Source: JAWAAW01 sp964353335
Lineage (GTDB): Archaea; Nanobdellota; Nanobdellia; Woesearchaeales; ARS49
Length of the DNA stretch: 64,000 bases
Direction: 5' to 3'
Assembly: GCA_964353335.1 (NCBI GenBank)
Contig: CAYGVI010000003.1
Location: 1-64,000, forward strand
The position numbers and the translations under genes were made by a program. The notes beneath the pieces are model-generated. The model was not told the origin of the DNA and did no database searches. It saw only the letters and a program-made list of their open reading frames with translations. This document shows positions 41,701 to 45,799 of this stretch, piece by piece. Position 1 is the stretch's first letter; each line of letters opens with the position of its first letter.

Positions 41701-42505
41701 CTCGAATGTAACGCCAACCCCGACACCACCAGGCCCAAGCGGCGGTGGAGGCGGCAGCGGCGGAGGAGGAATTGGCGGAGTAAGGAGAAACACAACAACA
41801 GCGCCTGTCCAGCAGGGGTGCGTTGAGAACTGGGAGTGCGGCGAATGGAGTGCGTGCATAGACAACAGCCAGTCTCGCTCCTGCATTGAGGCAAATGGAT
41901 GCACAAATCCGCAGTTTGCACCTCAGACACAGCGCAGCTGCCAGTCTCCAAAGCCTGCGCAGGAAGAGCACCCTGCAGAACTGCCTTCAGAAACACAGCA
42001 CTCAGGCCTGCCTGAACAGCAGCCGCTTGAATTCCCTGAGGAGAAATCAGGAATAAGCATAAGCGCGATTGCAACAAGCATCAGCGCAATTGCAAAGCCA
42101 ATAATTAACCTGTTCAAGGCATACCTCTGGCCGATAATATTCATAATCATCGCATTGCTGCTGTTAACCGCAGGATATGTGGTGTTCACGCGCAGAAGAG
42201 AGGATGAGGGAATGCAGCAGATTCAGATGCCAGGGCTGCAAATGCCTGAGGAAATGCAAGAGATACCCTCTGTGCTGCCTGAACCAAAGATGCCCAAACC
42301 AAGGCCTGAGCCAAGGATACCTGAGGCAAGGCCAGAACCAATGATGCCTGCGAGGTTAATACTGCCAAGGATTGGGCAGAAGCAGCAGAAGAGCGACAAG
42401 AAGTTCTACACGGGAATTGACGCAAAGCTCGCTGACATTAACAAGAAGCTCGCAAGCCTTGACAAGACAAACAAACAGCTGGAAAAGAAGCTGAAGAAGA
42501 GATAA
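26747..42505 (+). CDS. Giant surface protein D (5252 aa): subtilase, DUF11, four beta-helix modules, globular insert, TSP-like module, TM
   Basis: The start overlaps the abrB-like stop (ATGA), with GGGGTGGG upstream. Domains: signal anchor about 11-33; Ig/cadherin-like about 45-140; Pro/Glu-rich linker about 144-220; I9-like propeptide about 236-345; S8 subtilase about 365-625 with Asp378, His414, Asn513 and Ser577; four-Cys domain about 640-745; three DUF11 repeats to about 1115; beta-helix modules near 1116-2605, 2609-3276, 3279-3827 and 3831-4604. The last module is interrupted by a non-repetitive globular segment (about 4072-4330). The first contains two NosD-like segments with the phrase NTINGTPIYYYGG. 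Three more DUF11 repeats (about 4608-4985), a Gly linker, a TSP-like module about 5023-5066, one membrane helix about 5122-5150 and a Pro/Lys-rich tail ending in a short coiled coil follow. Likely a membrane-anchored surface protease/adhesin; substrate unknown. It ends 3 nt from the convergent next gene. Confidence 0.9.
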   Translation: MSFTREEKLAITAVILAALIGLGVMLYYMGIITFSGSGITGAVAGTNLPPEFTASSAKFVTKQNVPVQLSLGDIFKDPEGLSLTFVATNTEGLVVDLNEDQLTITPEPGFTGERVVTVFASDGSQVARKQLKIEVTGYNVAKKPEPTPEPEPLPPAPEPQTPQPAPETTPPAPETVPAEPANATNTSNETLPAPEQAPVQTEQPAAELPIILPATEQIAVQQQNIPKVEHEVEERLNNESEITAIVYFNESAVNEAGLIVAQDSKDQRENWLAKKRAKVKAARELLLANITSKGFTTSELGFEIVRQYETINAIAVKLTKSGLAKLNQSPNVLNIYSEKILHIMLNQSVPLINAEDLWNLTYNNTKLDGRGVSVCIVDTGIDFGNSAFVNENAKIFGGYDFVNMDNNPQDDNGHGTHCSGIVGGNMTGGMGVSPNIGIVPVKVCDSGGSCPDVAVLAGLDYCIDHSAEFNISTISGSIGSGTTYNSANCPADSDAVFLSALAAGVTPVFAAGNWGSRPGVSWPSCSPYAISVGNVNKSDIISVSSNYGGDRFDVWAPGSNIYSAALGGGVVPMSGTSMATPHMAAVIAMIQYNLRLQNKPILSITQMHELLNTTGLVISDWRRIDVYAAILKLNANLTMNQSDNSITNVTANTTLQFKNTTNFDGFIQCGAIGHNYVSIDSSLCPNLNKTAHIIFGNLSFVNATPTRNGQRCRTPICQNATYANGTLEFDVTEFSSYSSIEGNVNMDLIKLDSQDPVNASSYLNYTILINVTQGNASNITLTDLYPEQLIYLDSQPLPVPPTNNTFVIGNFTENQSILVNISLFVLNVSNNTQINNTANVSFQNDTSSWINASVSESTIILNQPLYNFTNISLNKTDSIDPVNSSDYLNYTINLTLTGNGSAYNVTVNDTYPSQVIYQSSQPDPRAGTNNTWNWTSISSGASILINITVFTKNVSNGTILNNTVNVTCVNDTAGVMSFFSYAETTISSVFNVTNTSMLKIHSPDPINASSVFNYTINFTNTGTAVIYSLKINDTYPTPLTYISAQPSPDPGTNNYWTLGTFVPNATIIINISMSVPNLANGVMLNNTANATYQNDIGDIIPLTAQDNTPVNNPPNSCPVTINTTTTLNSNLNSGTSCITIGGNNIVLDCAGYQVTHNTGGGNSDYGIGADRKSNITIQNCVIIDNIGTGSYISGINFTKVNSSLIRNTVINSTGSSYTFGISLRDRDQNVTVTNVTIKTRGSSTYNFGVQMFNSTGNIVANSTILANSTSGSEVYGVLIDDYSQNNTVYNSTITADGTSNYNTGVYLRYTVSNNIVSGNTIKALSSATLAYSVYLNSNNNQMSQNKVINNNLTVNCSSTCYGVYVLYSSTNGIIENNTVNSAGRGNGNTNYGIFLWSSGGGGPGNYTIKNNTVRTYGIGDLNHGIHIWGNWNVNNNSVINNNVFPSGTGRANIAIYLIGASSTRVIGNNISTYGTQENHGIDVSSGSAGCLVANNTIVTNGSAGYNYGLLAVTGGDNSTFADNNVTVRGTDSIGIYSDTSQGNYFLNNQVNTSGSDGLMILGENIVYFATNSIATTNTINGTPIYYYGGAGSSPACPNNQVLNSPNTNHIDFIGCNNVTLSNYAGSEGILLANNSNSTINYTVIRNTRYPVRLLFNSSYNNITYSNLTSNYSSGGYGVWIAYSAGNNLVSASNITTIGLATDNNYGVYIFGNASNNTITNSHISTNGSRYNYGVYATLNANDNTVSNNLIRTKGSSNDNKGAYLYSFASGNSIINNTIITNGTNYDDGIHVSSYSNNNRLENNTINADGTDFVYGINVQTNSQNNTVKGNNITIYTPTTNIQTANGIYLQDLATKTTVDKNSILMYTYAMFNFEKNHGISVTNAHNNTITNNRVDTTGLFDFHIGIYLYYSSNNLFENNTVITGGRNYNHGIVTWGVNSNNQCNNNTIKNNTILVNGTAGINYGIYEYQYNNKNDILGNRIVTNCTYSCNGIYSPTSGSNAMIANNTIIASGTSGSTSNYGIYMYSGSNNNVMADNNITTTGPFSHGIQLVGSTNETLHNNNITIPALAMGLYIDVDSTTPDISQFMHTIDTQNTINGTPIYYYGGLGDSPACPNNQVLNSPNSNHLDFIGCNNATLNGFTAFEPVTIVNATNSTINNSRISNAYVGVRLFFNSTYNTISNCNITSENTTGSNYGILMHYWSSNNIINNNNISATSGTSGNYGIYLFNSSKENNITNNFILVNGTSSNYGIYIQRMSSKNLFENNNIRLKGTSNTNYGVYIYQSSEGNTIRNSTINTNSTGGATSNGVVIENYASNNTITGCTIRDWTSYGIYFTTNSHNNTASYNDMQVNNANIASEYGIYLNGPFSGTQVVGNNITSNCSQNCYGLNVYNTVQNGIIANNTIRTIGGNANNHGIYLNYEDTNNNISGNRINAMGRGIWIQTASQPNRFNDNNITAIGDYAVYLQSATGSLFNNTFFDNSTYWINSDASSRNNFTNTAFGTALARITILPIIQLNTTTIQWSQINSSFNKTYINSTALPYFNTSGLVTLNGMTGSVASALVDYNDDNVYEDCPSDVCVQQSFSGGTFVFNTTHFTGYSANTSEGPLVITSCPVTINSSYTLTQNLITSANKSCITMNSSNITLDCAGHTILYATNGTNNTHGVFAFLQNNLTVKDCVIMSVNSSLSYSSGINFTNVTNILIQNNTIVTNGTRDNHGFFARYSNNVTVINNTITVGTTHENYAIIAANSDRGLIANNTATSCCGNTATGLFGQTNFTITNNAVNVTGASSSAGITVGNENWVENNTVEVHALNVNSGIITSDRVTVRNNTIYINGTSDNIGVNANNRDLVVMNNITVIGTSYCYALSGDSGNVFENNTARLFASGHDNAGVYDNYNNVIKNNSILMNGTYANEGMRTRDNSTIIGNTLTISHATDDNAIIYAYSDTTLQYNNFILNGSGSTNVGLDISYNDNFPPVIGNNLSISGTNTITGIYMSGQTNVTVIGNNVTLTASDTGNAGIDVNEQTFDSTIANNTVYVSGGDESQGVRFVITNIGEISIGSAIVENNSITTNGLGTGAHGIAILYVNSGAGGISNNKINNNRIIANGTQSHGIYEGNGTSNTISNNNITSLQGYAVWVDTGIGDLFDNNTLSNPAQWVFVNPSGDAYLKNTTFQMPSGSIRVVPAVLLENGTNATKTRLQITYLYAFLNSTNLSVLNTSAVITFEAVALTNPKPIVDYEDDSSYINCPADQCVALGAYTPGGQYVYNTTHFTVYSAAETEAECPYTYTASTTLTEDITCPATAIILNADNLVLDCNGHKVRYAGNTNNSHGVFATGRSNITVRNCNLLSINNTIGHESGINFTNVNNSLIERNNITTNGTTHNYGIETIRSNNNIIRYNNITANGTRISSVDENSYNYGIYLLDNEFSSNANNSITGNTINCAGDKEAHCLHLQYSSNNTILRNNITAIGKANESVNTYGMFVWSSGSNISRNNIQVSGGSDNNGIFLRYSQYNSIIYNNISTNGNRTTGGSEPATLSYDYGIIFYLGQHNHTTVYGNTITTNSEGGGNNHGIYFFRRSENMNVSNNNITLLGGASSSYGLYLYEDVLNGVFDSNRIEAIGTSGYMEGIVLYSDSGYNNFTNNVITTSGTDNNYGVYISGVYNTGENNFHSTNITTSGPNSYGIRLENGATGTNFNNTILNDTAEWIYMDDGTYTGANITNTTFQMPDGSINLPGTVENIGFTLDATKQKLNITPNLAFLNSSDLYQLNITGIIALNGLAFSNPEPTVDWTDEGAFVICPGDVCTELDYSGGIFTYWVNHFTGYSSQETSGGITSCPVTINESTTLTQNLTSATTSCIRLNNSNTVLDCADHIINGSDIADTFGIYAENVTNLTIKNCIVIDWDAGIKLSNTSSDLLLNNTAISNINNGFLLDAGNAYYTFNNTLENNSAIGNDNTGIRIENTQNNTLKGSILRNNLYYGIFVSGDLNFIYNSTVINNSYGIVVNEGRDVFGYNNTIENNTAVNNTQTGIGVSGTQNTTIRYNTLRKNLDWGISANGVKDLIYNNTFFENGIESFTIEAFNGAWQTVSIEHFPNKYAQHEIAVPAGTTKVRVTQTGTDTAHIDMALLDGMPPASAMDKKTNELLPLKPISAKDYDVIDANERAIEFAWAQPGTMLSLAAVEEDVGGIPLAWPDNDAFAYVIGQNKTFERIWKPVSAHPESVIFAEFSATPETLNMYLDMTPDNTLDYSGDWAELRINTTGGMKAFRINSTETTWGTADFTYTDKVVWRHKTYLFAIPLSEINAVPGDEIKFQIGYYGTGFTVPDAGIKLQGMYNLVFNNTHQGDENGIFAYTAESCIIANNSINGSLVGGIMLRLGVGNNVSGNTVRNNDIGIGVNMSEETLLADNNATNNNGIGIFLESVSSNRIIRNIVSSAAGTGIRVSASTDNNITNNTLATNSGTTVAIGSTSLNNIFTNTTLLTNNTWLLVDEGCLGNVLNNTVFIGANGTIRIPGNATIPELTNATVRKLNITYNLAHLNSTNLSFLNTTGIITLKGIAFAVPRPIVDFNDDGAFEACPANICTELGYTPGVSYVYNVTHFTGYSSQETPGVQYNFTNISITKTDYPDPVNVSNYLNYTINVTISGNGTAYNVTVNDTYPPQVIYISSQPAPVAGTNNSWVLGNITATNITINITVLVQNITNNTLINNTANATCTNETLALLRVSDTENTTVLAPPVPPTYNFSNMTIRKIDNPDPVNASSNLTYQINVSSTGNGTAYNVTINDTYPEQVIYLTSQPTPVAGTNNSWVLGNLTPGTNISVNVTLLVLNITNGTIINNTANVTFQNETGALFVYGAFAETTVLNPPVFNVSNITVTKTGVPNPVAPGGQLNYTITVTSSGNGTAYNVTVNDTYPEQVIYLGSQPAPVAGTNNSWDIGNLTPGAVVLLNITVNVSESTANGTVINNTVNLTFNNETGALFGRSADASTNVSNVTPTPTPPGPSGGGGGSGGGGIGGVRRNTTTAPVQQGCVENWECGEWSACIDNSQSRSCIEANGCTNPQFAPQTQRSCQSPKPAQEEHPAELPSETQHSGLPEQQPLEFPEEKSGISISAIATSISAIAKPIINLFKAYLWPIIFIIIALLLLTAGYVVFTRRREDEGMQQIQMPGLQMPEEMQEIPSVLPEPKMPKPRPEPRIPEARPEPMMPARLILPRIGQKQQKSDKKFYTGIDAKLADINKKLASLDKTNKQLEKKLKKR
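38960..39735 (+). other. Non-repetitive globular insert inside beta-helix module of protein D
   Basis: About 258 residues lack the Asn/Thr/Ser rung pattern and instead are rich in Trp, Pro, Phe, Lys and acidic residues (for example FAWAQPGTM, FERIWKPVSAHPE, DKVVWRHKTYLFAIPLSE). Rung-like sequence resumes at once afterwards (NLVFNNTHQGDENGI). It looks like a beta-sandwich domain inserted between coils; the family is not recognised. Confidence 0.65.
40570..41700 (+). repeat. Three C-terminal DUF11 repeats of protein D
   Basis: Units begin near 40577, 40963 and 41338, each about 380 bp, with the same TKTDxPDPVN and AGTNNSWVLGN phrases as in protein A. DNA similarity to the repeats of protein A (128-1620) is obvious by eye, indicating exchange or duplication between the first and last genes of the locus. 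Confidence 0.75.
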
Positions 42506-42508
42506 AAA

Positions 42509-42820
42509 TCATCCAAAGCGCTTTTTTACATACTGCTTCTGCGAAAGCAGGGAATAAATAAACACCGCGATAATCACAAGCTCAAAGAACGCGTTAATGT
42601 GGATAGGGATATCAACAAGCCCGAGCGCGCGCAGGATTGTGATTGCCTCTTCAAGGACAAACACGAGCAACGCGACAAATATCAGTATCCACGGGAACAG
42701 GTAAACCTTTGCCTTTTGCTCTATCTTGAACAGCTTTGTGAAGAGCAGGAGGACAACCAGCACCATTGCCAAGTTGTAGTACGGCGCAATCATTCCCAAA
42801 GCTACCCCTAACTCAACCAT
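42509..42820 (-). CDS. Small membrane protein (103 aa), paralog of its upstream neighbour
   Basis: Three hydrophobic helices (about residues 7-28, 42-60 and 75-95) separated by charged loops. It shares with the upstream protein the middle segment pattern F-x-LEE-x(3)-LxxxG. Start and upstream stop overlap as TAATG, so translation is coupled. I do not recognise the family. It runs convergent to giant gene D with only 3 nt between stops. Confidence 0.65.
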   Translation of the reverse strand: MVELGVALGMIAPYYNLAMVLVVLLLFTKLFKIEQKAKVYLFPWILIFVALLVFVLEEAITILRALGLVDIPIHINAFFELVIIAVFIYSLLSQKQYVKKRFG

Positions 42821-43122
42821 TATTCATACCCCTTTGTTACTTGTATTTGAATCACAAGCGCAGTGATAAGGAATGCGAGGATAAAGCTGGGAATTACGTG
42901 AGTCATCCAGGGGGTGCTCCATACTCCAAATGTCTTCAATGCACCAAAGCATTCCTCAAGCGCGAAGAAAACAAGCGACCAGAGAAGGTAAGGCCAGGCC
43001 CTGAGCTGCTTTCTTTTGTGGGCCTGCTTGAGCATGGATATTGCCATTATGCCTGCGACAAGCGAAAGTACCACTGATGCAATCTGGCCGCTTCCATAAA
43101 CCCAGTCATATACTGTTAGCAT
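42820..43122 (-). CDS. Small membrane protein (100 aa), first gene of a coupled pair
   Basis: Three predicted helices (about 9-29, 43-60 and 73-94) with a conserved FALEECFGALKTFGVW segment after the second helix, mirrored as FVLEEAITILRALGL in the downstream gene; the two look like products of gene duplication and could form a heterodimer. A ribosome site (AGAGG) precedes the ATG and a TATA box sits at 43159-43168. Function unknown. Confidence 0.65.
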   Translation of the reverse strand: MLTVYDWVYGSGQIASVVLSLVAGIMAISMLKQAHKRKQLRAWPYLLWSLVFFALEECFGALKTFGVWSTPWMTHVIPSFILAFLITALVIQIQVTKGYE

Positions 43123-43158
43123 AGCTTGCCTCTTTTAGCCTAATCCTGGAATATTGCT

Positions 43159-43168
43159 ATTTAAATGT
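43159..43168 (-). promoter_or_regulatory. TATA box for the small membrane protein pair
   Basis: On the minus strand the box reads CATTTAAATA, about 40 nt before the ATG at 43122; transcription would start near 43137 and include the AGAGG ribosome site. Confidence 0.5.
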
Positions 43169-43217
43169 TTCTGTCAAGAATCACCTGCCCAAACAAGTGT
43201 CATGCAGTTGATTCTTG

Positions 43218-43304
43218 AGCATGTCTCGACAATCTCGGATTGTCGATGAACTTGGGAATCTTCAATTCCCAAGTCTCGGCAATGTCGCGCATTGCCGACA
43301 TGCT
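43218..43304. other. Three consecutive hairpins enclosed by an outer stem (possible structured RNA or palindromic element)
   Basis: Perfect inverted repeats stand in a row: TCGACAATC/GATTGTCGA (43226-43234 with 43238-43246, loop TCG), ACTTGGGAAT/ATTCCCAAGT (43250-43259 with 43265-43274, loop CTTCA) and TCGGCAATG/CATTGCCGA (43276-43284 with 43290-43298, loop TCGCG). The flanks AGCATGTC (43218-43225) and GACATGCT (43297-43304) can pair to close a cloverleaf-like junction. It lies between divergent genes. Confidence 0.6.
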
Positions 43305-43313
43305 GTGGAAATG

Positions 43314-43322
43314 TTTTTATAC
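43314..43322 (+). promoter_or_regulatory. TATA box for the dolichol/phytol-kinase-like gene
   Basis: TTTTTATAC lies about 26 nt before the ATG at 43344, the spacing expected for a leaderless archaeal transcript. Confidence 0.6.
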
Positions 43323-43343
43323 AGATAAGCCGCCCTTTGCCGT

Positions 43344-43913
43344 ATGAGCCAGAAAACACGCGAGTTGTGGAGGAAATTTGCGCACATTATCATAGGCGTT
43401 GGCTGTTTTGTAGCCGCATATTTCATCCTGCAGATATACGGCAGTTCTGCTTTGGAGCTTTCCCTTGGTATTGTGCTCGCCCTCCTTGTCCTTGCAGACA
43501 TTCTTATCGCAGACTATGGCTGGAAGCTTCCTTTGTACCACCATTTGCAAAGGCCGCACGAGGTTGAAAGCTTTCACTCTGCGACATTGATGGTAATCAG
43601 CAGCATAATAGTTTACAAGCTTTTTGTTCTGCCTGTTGCAATTGCAGCAATCGCAATGCTTGTGTTTGGCGACTCTGCAGCAGCGATTGTGGGCATTCTC
43701 ACCAAGAGCAGGAAAAAGACATCTTTCTGGCGCACAGCGACTATGCTTGTTGTCTGCCTTGCAATCGGCTATTTTGTCTTTGGATGGATTGGCGCTGTGA
43801 TGGGTGTTGTGGCGACTCTTGCAGAATGCCTTGTCACAAAGATTGATGACGCAATCACGATTCCAATATTTGCAGGGCTCGCAGGGCATATTCTTCTGCT
43901 TTTTGCGTTCTGA
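43344..43913 (+). CDS. CTP-dependent dolichol/phytol kinase-like membrane protein
   Basis: The 189-residue, mostly hydrophobic product has the hallmarks of the SEC59/DGK1/VTE5 family: an N-terminal RKFAHIIIG motif, a central FGDSAAAIVG motif and a C-terminal TLAECLVTKIDDAITIPI segment, spread over about six membrane helices. Family members phosphorylate dolichol, phytol or diacylglycerol, usually with CTP, at the membrane. In an archaeon the likely substrate is a polyprenol or geranylgeraniol-type lipid for lipid recycling or glycan carriers; that is inference. The transcript looks leaderless. It is convergent with the next gene (8 nt between stops). Confidence 0.75.
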   Translation: MSQKTRELWRKFAHIIIGVGCFVAAYFILQIYGSSALELSLGIVLALLVLADILIADYGWKLPLYHHLQRPHEVESFHSATLMVISSIIVYKLFVLPVAIAAIAMLVFGDSAAAIVGILTKSRKKTSFWRTATMLVVCLAIGYFVFGWIGAVMGVVATLAECLVTKIDDAITIPIFAGLAGHILLLFAF

Positions 43914-43921
43914 ATTTAGAA

Positions 43922-44362
43922 TTACAGGAAAAAGCCAACTGCATAAGCTGCAACTGCGAAAACTGCTCCTGCAATGATTGATTTCCAAAGCCCTTTTTTG
44001 CGCATTGCGAAAAGCGAGCCGGTTGGAAGTCCGTAAATGAAAATCAAAGCGCTTAGCAGGAAAAGGAAGCTTGTCCTGACTGCGAGCGCAAATGCAATTC
44101 CGAAAAGAGCCTCTGCAATGTAAACATTCCTTGCCTCCTTGAATGTCATGTACACGAAAACAGCCAAAAGGCCGAAGACAACAATGTACAGCTCCCACTT
44201 GTATGAGTAAAGGAAGACCGCGGATATTGCCACAAAAAGGACGTGCTGCATTGAGACAAAGTATTTCTTGCCTGGCTTAAGCTCCTCTTTTGTGAGCCTG
44301 CCAAGAAAATATCCTGCAATCGGCGCAAGCGCAGGCAGAAGCAATGCAACAAGTATGCCCAT
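43922..44362 (-). CDS. Integral membrane protein of unknown function (146 aa)
   Basis: I choose the ATG at 44362, whose first base is the last A of the upstream TAA stop (TAATG coupling); an upstream in-frame start at 44386 would lie inside the neighbour. The product has about five hydrophobic helices (starting MGILVALLLPALAPIAG and ending FAVAAYAVGFFL) and few charged residues between them. No family recognised. It is the last gene of the tRNA-Ile/plsX-like/dph2-fragment run. Confidence 0.65.
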   Translation of the reverse strand: MGILVALLLPALAPIAGYFLGRLTKEELKPGKKYFVSMQHVLFVAISAVFLYSYKWELYIVVFGLLAVFVYMTFKEARNVYIAEALFGIAFALAVRTSFLFLLSALIFIYGLPTGSLFAMRKKGLWKSIIAGAVFAVAAYAVGFFL

Positions 44363-44625
44363 TACTCCCATTCGCTGTGCCCCCACTGAACCAGCAGGTC
44401 AACTCCGAGATTTTCAACTGAAAGCGGAACATCGCAGGCGCCATAGCACGAGCCTGCCCATATCATTATGTTTGCCCCTGTCTTTTTCTCAAGCTCTTTT
44501 GAGATTTTTCCTGCCTCTGGCTTTAATCCGTCAGGCAGCTGTATGCAGACATTCTTTGCCCTGCTTTTCTTGATTTCCTTTGCAACTCTTTCCAGTTCAA
44601 GATCGTATTCCATTTCCATTGGCAT
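44362..44625 (-). CDS. Dph2-like N-terminal fragment (87 aa)
   Basis: The sequence matches the beginning of archaeal diphthamide synthase Dph2: YDLELERVAKEIKK, VCIQLPDGLKP, then IMIWAGSCYGACDVPL with the first of the three cluster-binding Cys, and LLVQWGHSEW. Full-length Dph2 is about 320-340 residues and uses three Cys on three domains to hold a 4Fe-4S cluster that starts diphthamide synthesis on EF-2. Here the frame stops after the first partial domain, and the following DNA encodes a membrane protein in another frame, not the missing part. It overlaps the upstream plsX-like gene by up to 29 nt and is coupled to the next gene. It is either a decayed gene or a retained single domain; the diphthamide pathway is otherwise represented here by dphB. 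Confidence 0.7.
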   Translation of the reverse strand: MPMEMEYDLELERVAKEIKKSRAKNVCIQLPDGLKPEAGKISKELEKKTGANIMIWAGSCYGACDVPLSVENLGVDLLVQWGHSEWE

Positions 44626-45673
44626 AAACCACAGGCTTTGCCAGCTCCTCCCTCATTCTTTGTATGAAATTGCACTCAATAAGGCGGATATATTTTTCAA
44701 GCCCGACAATTATTCCGTCTTCCATTGTGGTTCCGTGCCCTTTGAAAACAGGAGCGTTCAATCCAAGGAATGGCGCTCCGCCGTACTGGCCGGGTTCAAT
44801 CCTTTTTTTCACCCTTGTAAACACATTGCGCATCAGGAAAGCTCCTAATTTTTCCAAAAGGCTGCCGTCGCTGACTTCCTCCTTCAGGCACTCCGCAGTC
44901 ATGCCTGCGCCGTCAGGGAACACCTTGATGTACTCATTTCCGCCTGTTCCGTCCTGGACAACAACGTCAACAGGCCTTGGCTTGTCAGGCTTTCCCTTGT
45001 CATAATCATGAGTCCTGCAGTACGGCTCAATATTGCCGGCAAAGTTAAGCCCTGAACTTGAAAGCAGCCGGTAAGCATCCCTCAGCAAATCAGACCCTTT
45101 TCCAGGCTCGCTGCCAATATTTGCCAGCCCGATAATTGGGTTTTGCCTTCCGCCCACGAGCTGCGCATAAAGGCAGCCGATTTTCGCGTACATAAGGTAT
45201 TGTTCAGGCTTTGTAAGCTGGGGTATTGCGCCAACATCAAGCAAATACCAGCTCTTTACACGGGTTACTTTGGGTGATTTTGGAGCTTCTGCCAGAAGGG
45301 GCGGCCTTGCCTTGCCGTTAAAAGCAGTGCCCAGCTCTTCAATTGTTCCAATGTGACTGTGAGCAACAGGCATCACAATCTGTGTGTTTGCAAGTGTGTA
45401 AAATCCGCCAATGGTTTTTTCTTCAACCATCCTGGCAAGCTCTCTCAGGACTCCAAACTTGGGTTCAGGGATAAACTGGTGAATTTTGACATTATCCGGC
45501 ATATCACAATACCTTGTTGCAATATCATAATTATCAGTGACCAGCCAGAAAGTGAAGTCAGGATGCCTTGCTGCTGTTTCAGCTGTTGCTAATGCTATTC
45601 TTTCTTCAGGGCGAATTCCATCAACATCATCCCCGCCGTGTGCGTCCACTCCGATTATCCTTTCAAGCGCCAT
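44597..45673 (-). CDS. PlsX-like phosphate acyltransferase family protein (358 aa)
   Basis: The fold and motifs are those of PlsX (acyl-ACP:phosphate acyltransferase): start MALERIIGVDAHGGDD (compare VDAMGGD), a GFYTLANTQIVM stretch where PlsX has SAGNTG, YLLDVGAIPQLTKPEQYLMYA, NPIIGLANIGSEPGKG, LNFAGNIE and DVVVQDGTGGNEYIK. Length fits (PlsX about 330-360). In bacteria PlsX makes acyl-phosphate for phospholipids; archaea lack ester fatty-acid lipids, so the substrate here is uncertain. The ATG lies only 9 nt after the 3' end of tRNA-Ile on the same strand, so the message may be released by tRNA 3' processing. Confidence 0.75.
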   Translation of the reverse strand: MALERIIGVDAHGGDDVDGIRPEERIALATAETAARHPDFTFWLVTDNYDIATRYCDMPDNVKIHQFIPEPKFGVLRELARMVEEKTIGGFYTLANTQIVMPVAHSHIGTIEELGTAFNGKARPPLLAEAPKSPKVTRVKSWYLLDVGAIPQLTKPEQYLMYAKIGCLYAQLVGGRQNPIIGLANIGSEPGKGSDLLRDAYRLLSSSGLNFAGNIEPYCRTHDYDKGKPDKPRPVDVVVQDGTGGNEYIKVFPDGAGMTAECLKEEVSDGSLLEKLGAFLMRNVFTRVKKRIEPGQYGGAPFLGLNAPVFKGHGTTMEDGIIVGLEKYIRLIECNFIQRMREELAKPVVYANGNGIRS

Positions 45674-45682
45674 GACAATAAA

Positions 45683-45756
45683 TGGCCCCGCTGAGATTCG
45701 AACTCAGGACCGCTCGATTATCAGTCGAGTGCTCTACCAGGCTGAGCCACAGGGCC
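45683..45756 (-). tRNA. tRNA-Ile (GAT anticodon)
   Basis: On the minus strand the gene runs from GGCCCTG to CGGGGCC plus discriminator A, giving a 7-bp acceptor stem with one G-U pair. The anticodon arm CTCGA-CTGATAA-TCGAG has GAT at positions 34-36, and the T-arm loop is TTCGAAT. No CCA is encoded. A TATA box lies about 30 nt upstream. It directly precedes the plsX-like gene. Confidence 0.95.
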
Positions 45757-45781
45757 TTATAGACGATATAGAACAGAAATG

Positions 45782-45791
45782 GTTTTTAAAG
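45782..45791 (-). promoter_or_regulatory. TATA box for tRNA-Ile/plsX-like operon
   Basis: GTTTTTAAAG on the plus strand reads CTTTAAAAAC on the minus strand, about 30 nt before the tRNA 5' end at 45756. Confidence 0.55.
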
Positions 45792-45799
45792 CTTTGTCT

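Noticed and set aside
43317..44198. 293-codon reverse-strand frame across two membrane-protein genes
   Set aside because: Cys/Arg/Lys-rich antisense translation without domain features; it lies mostly opposite the kinase-like gene, which has family motifs.
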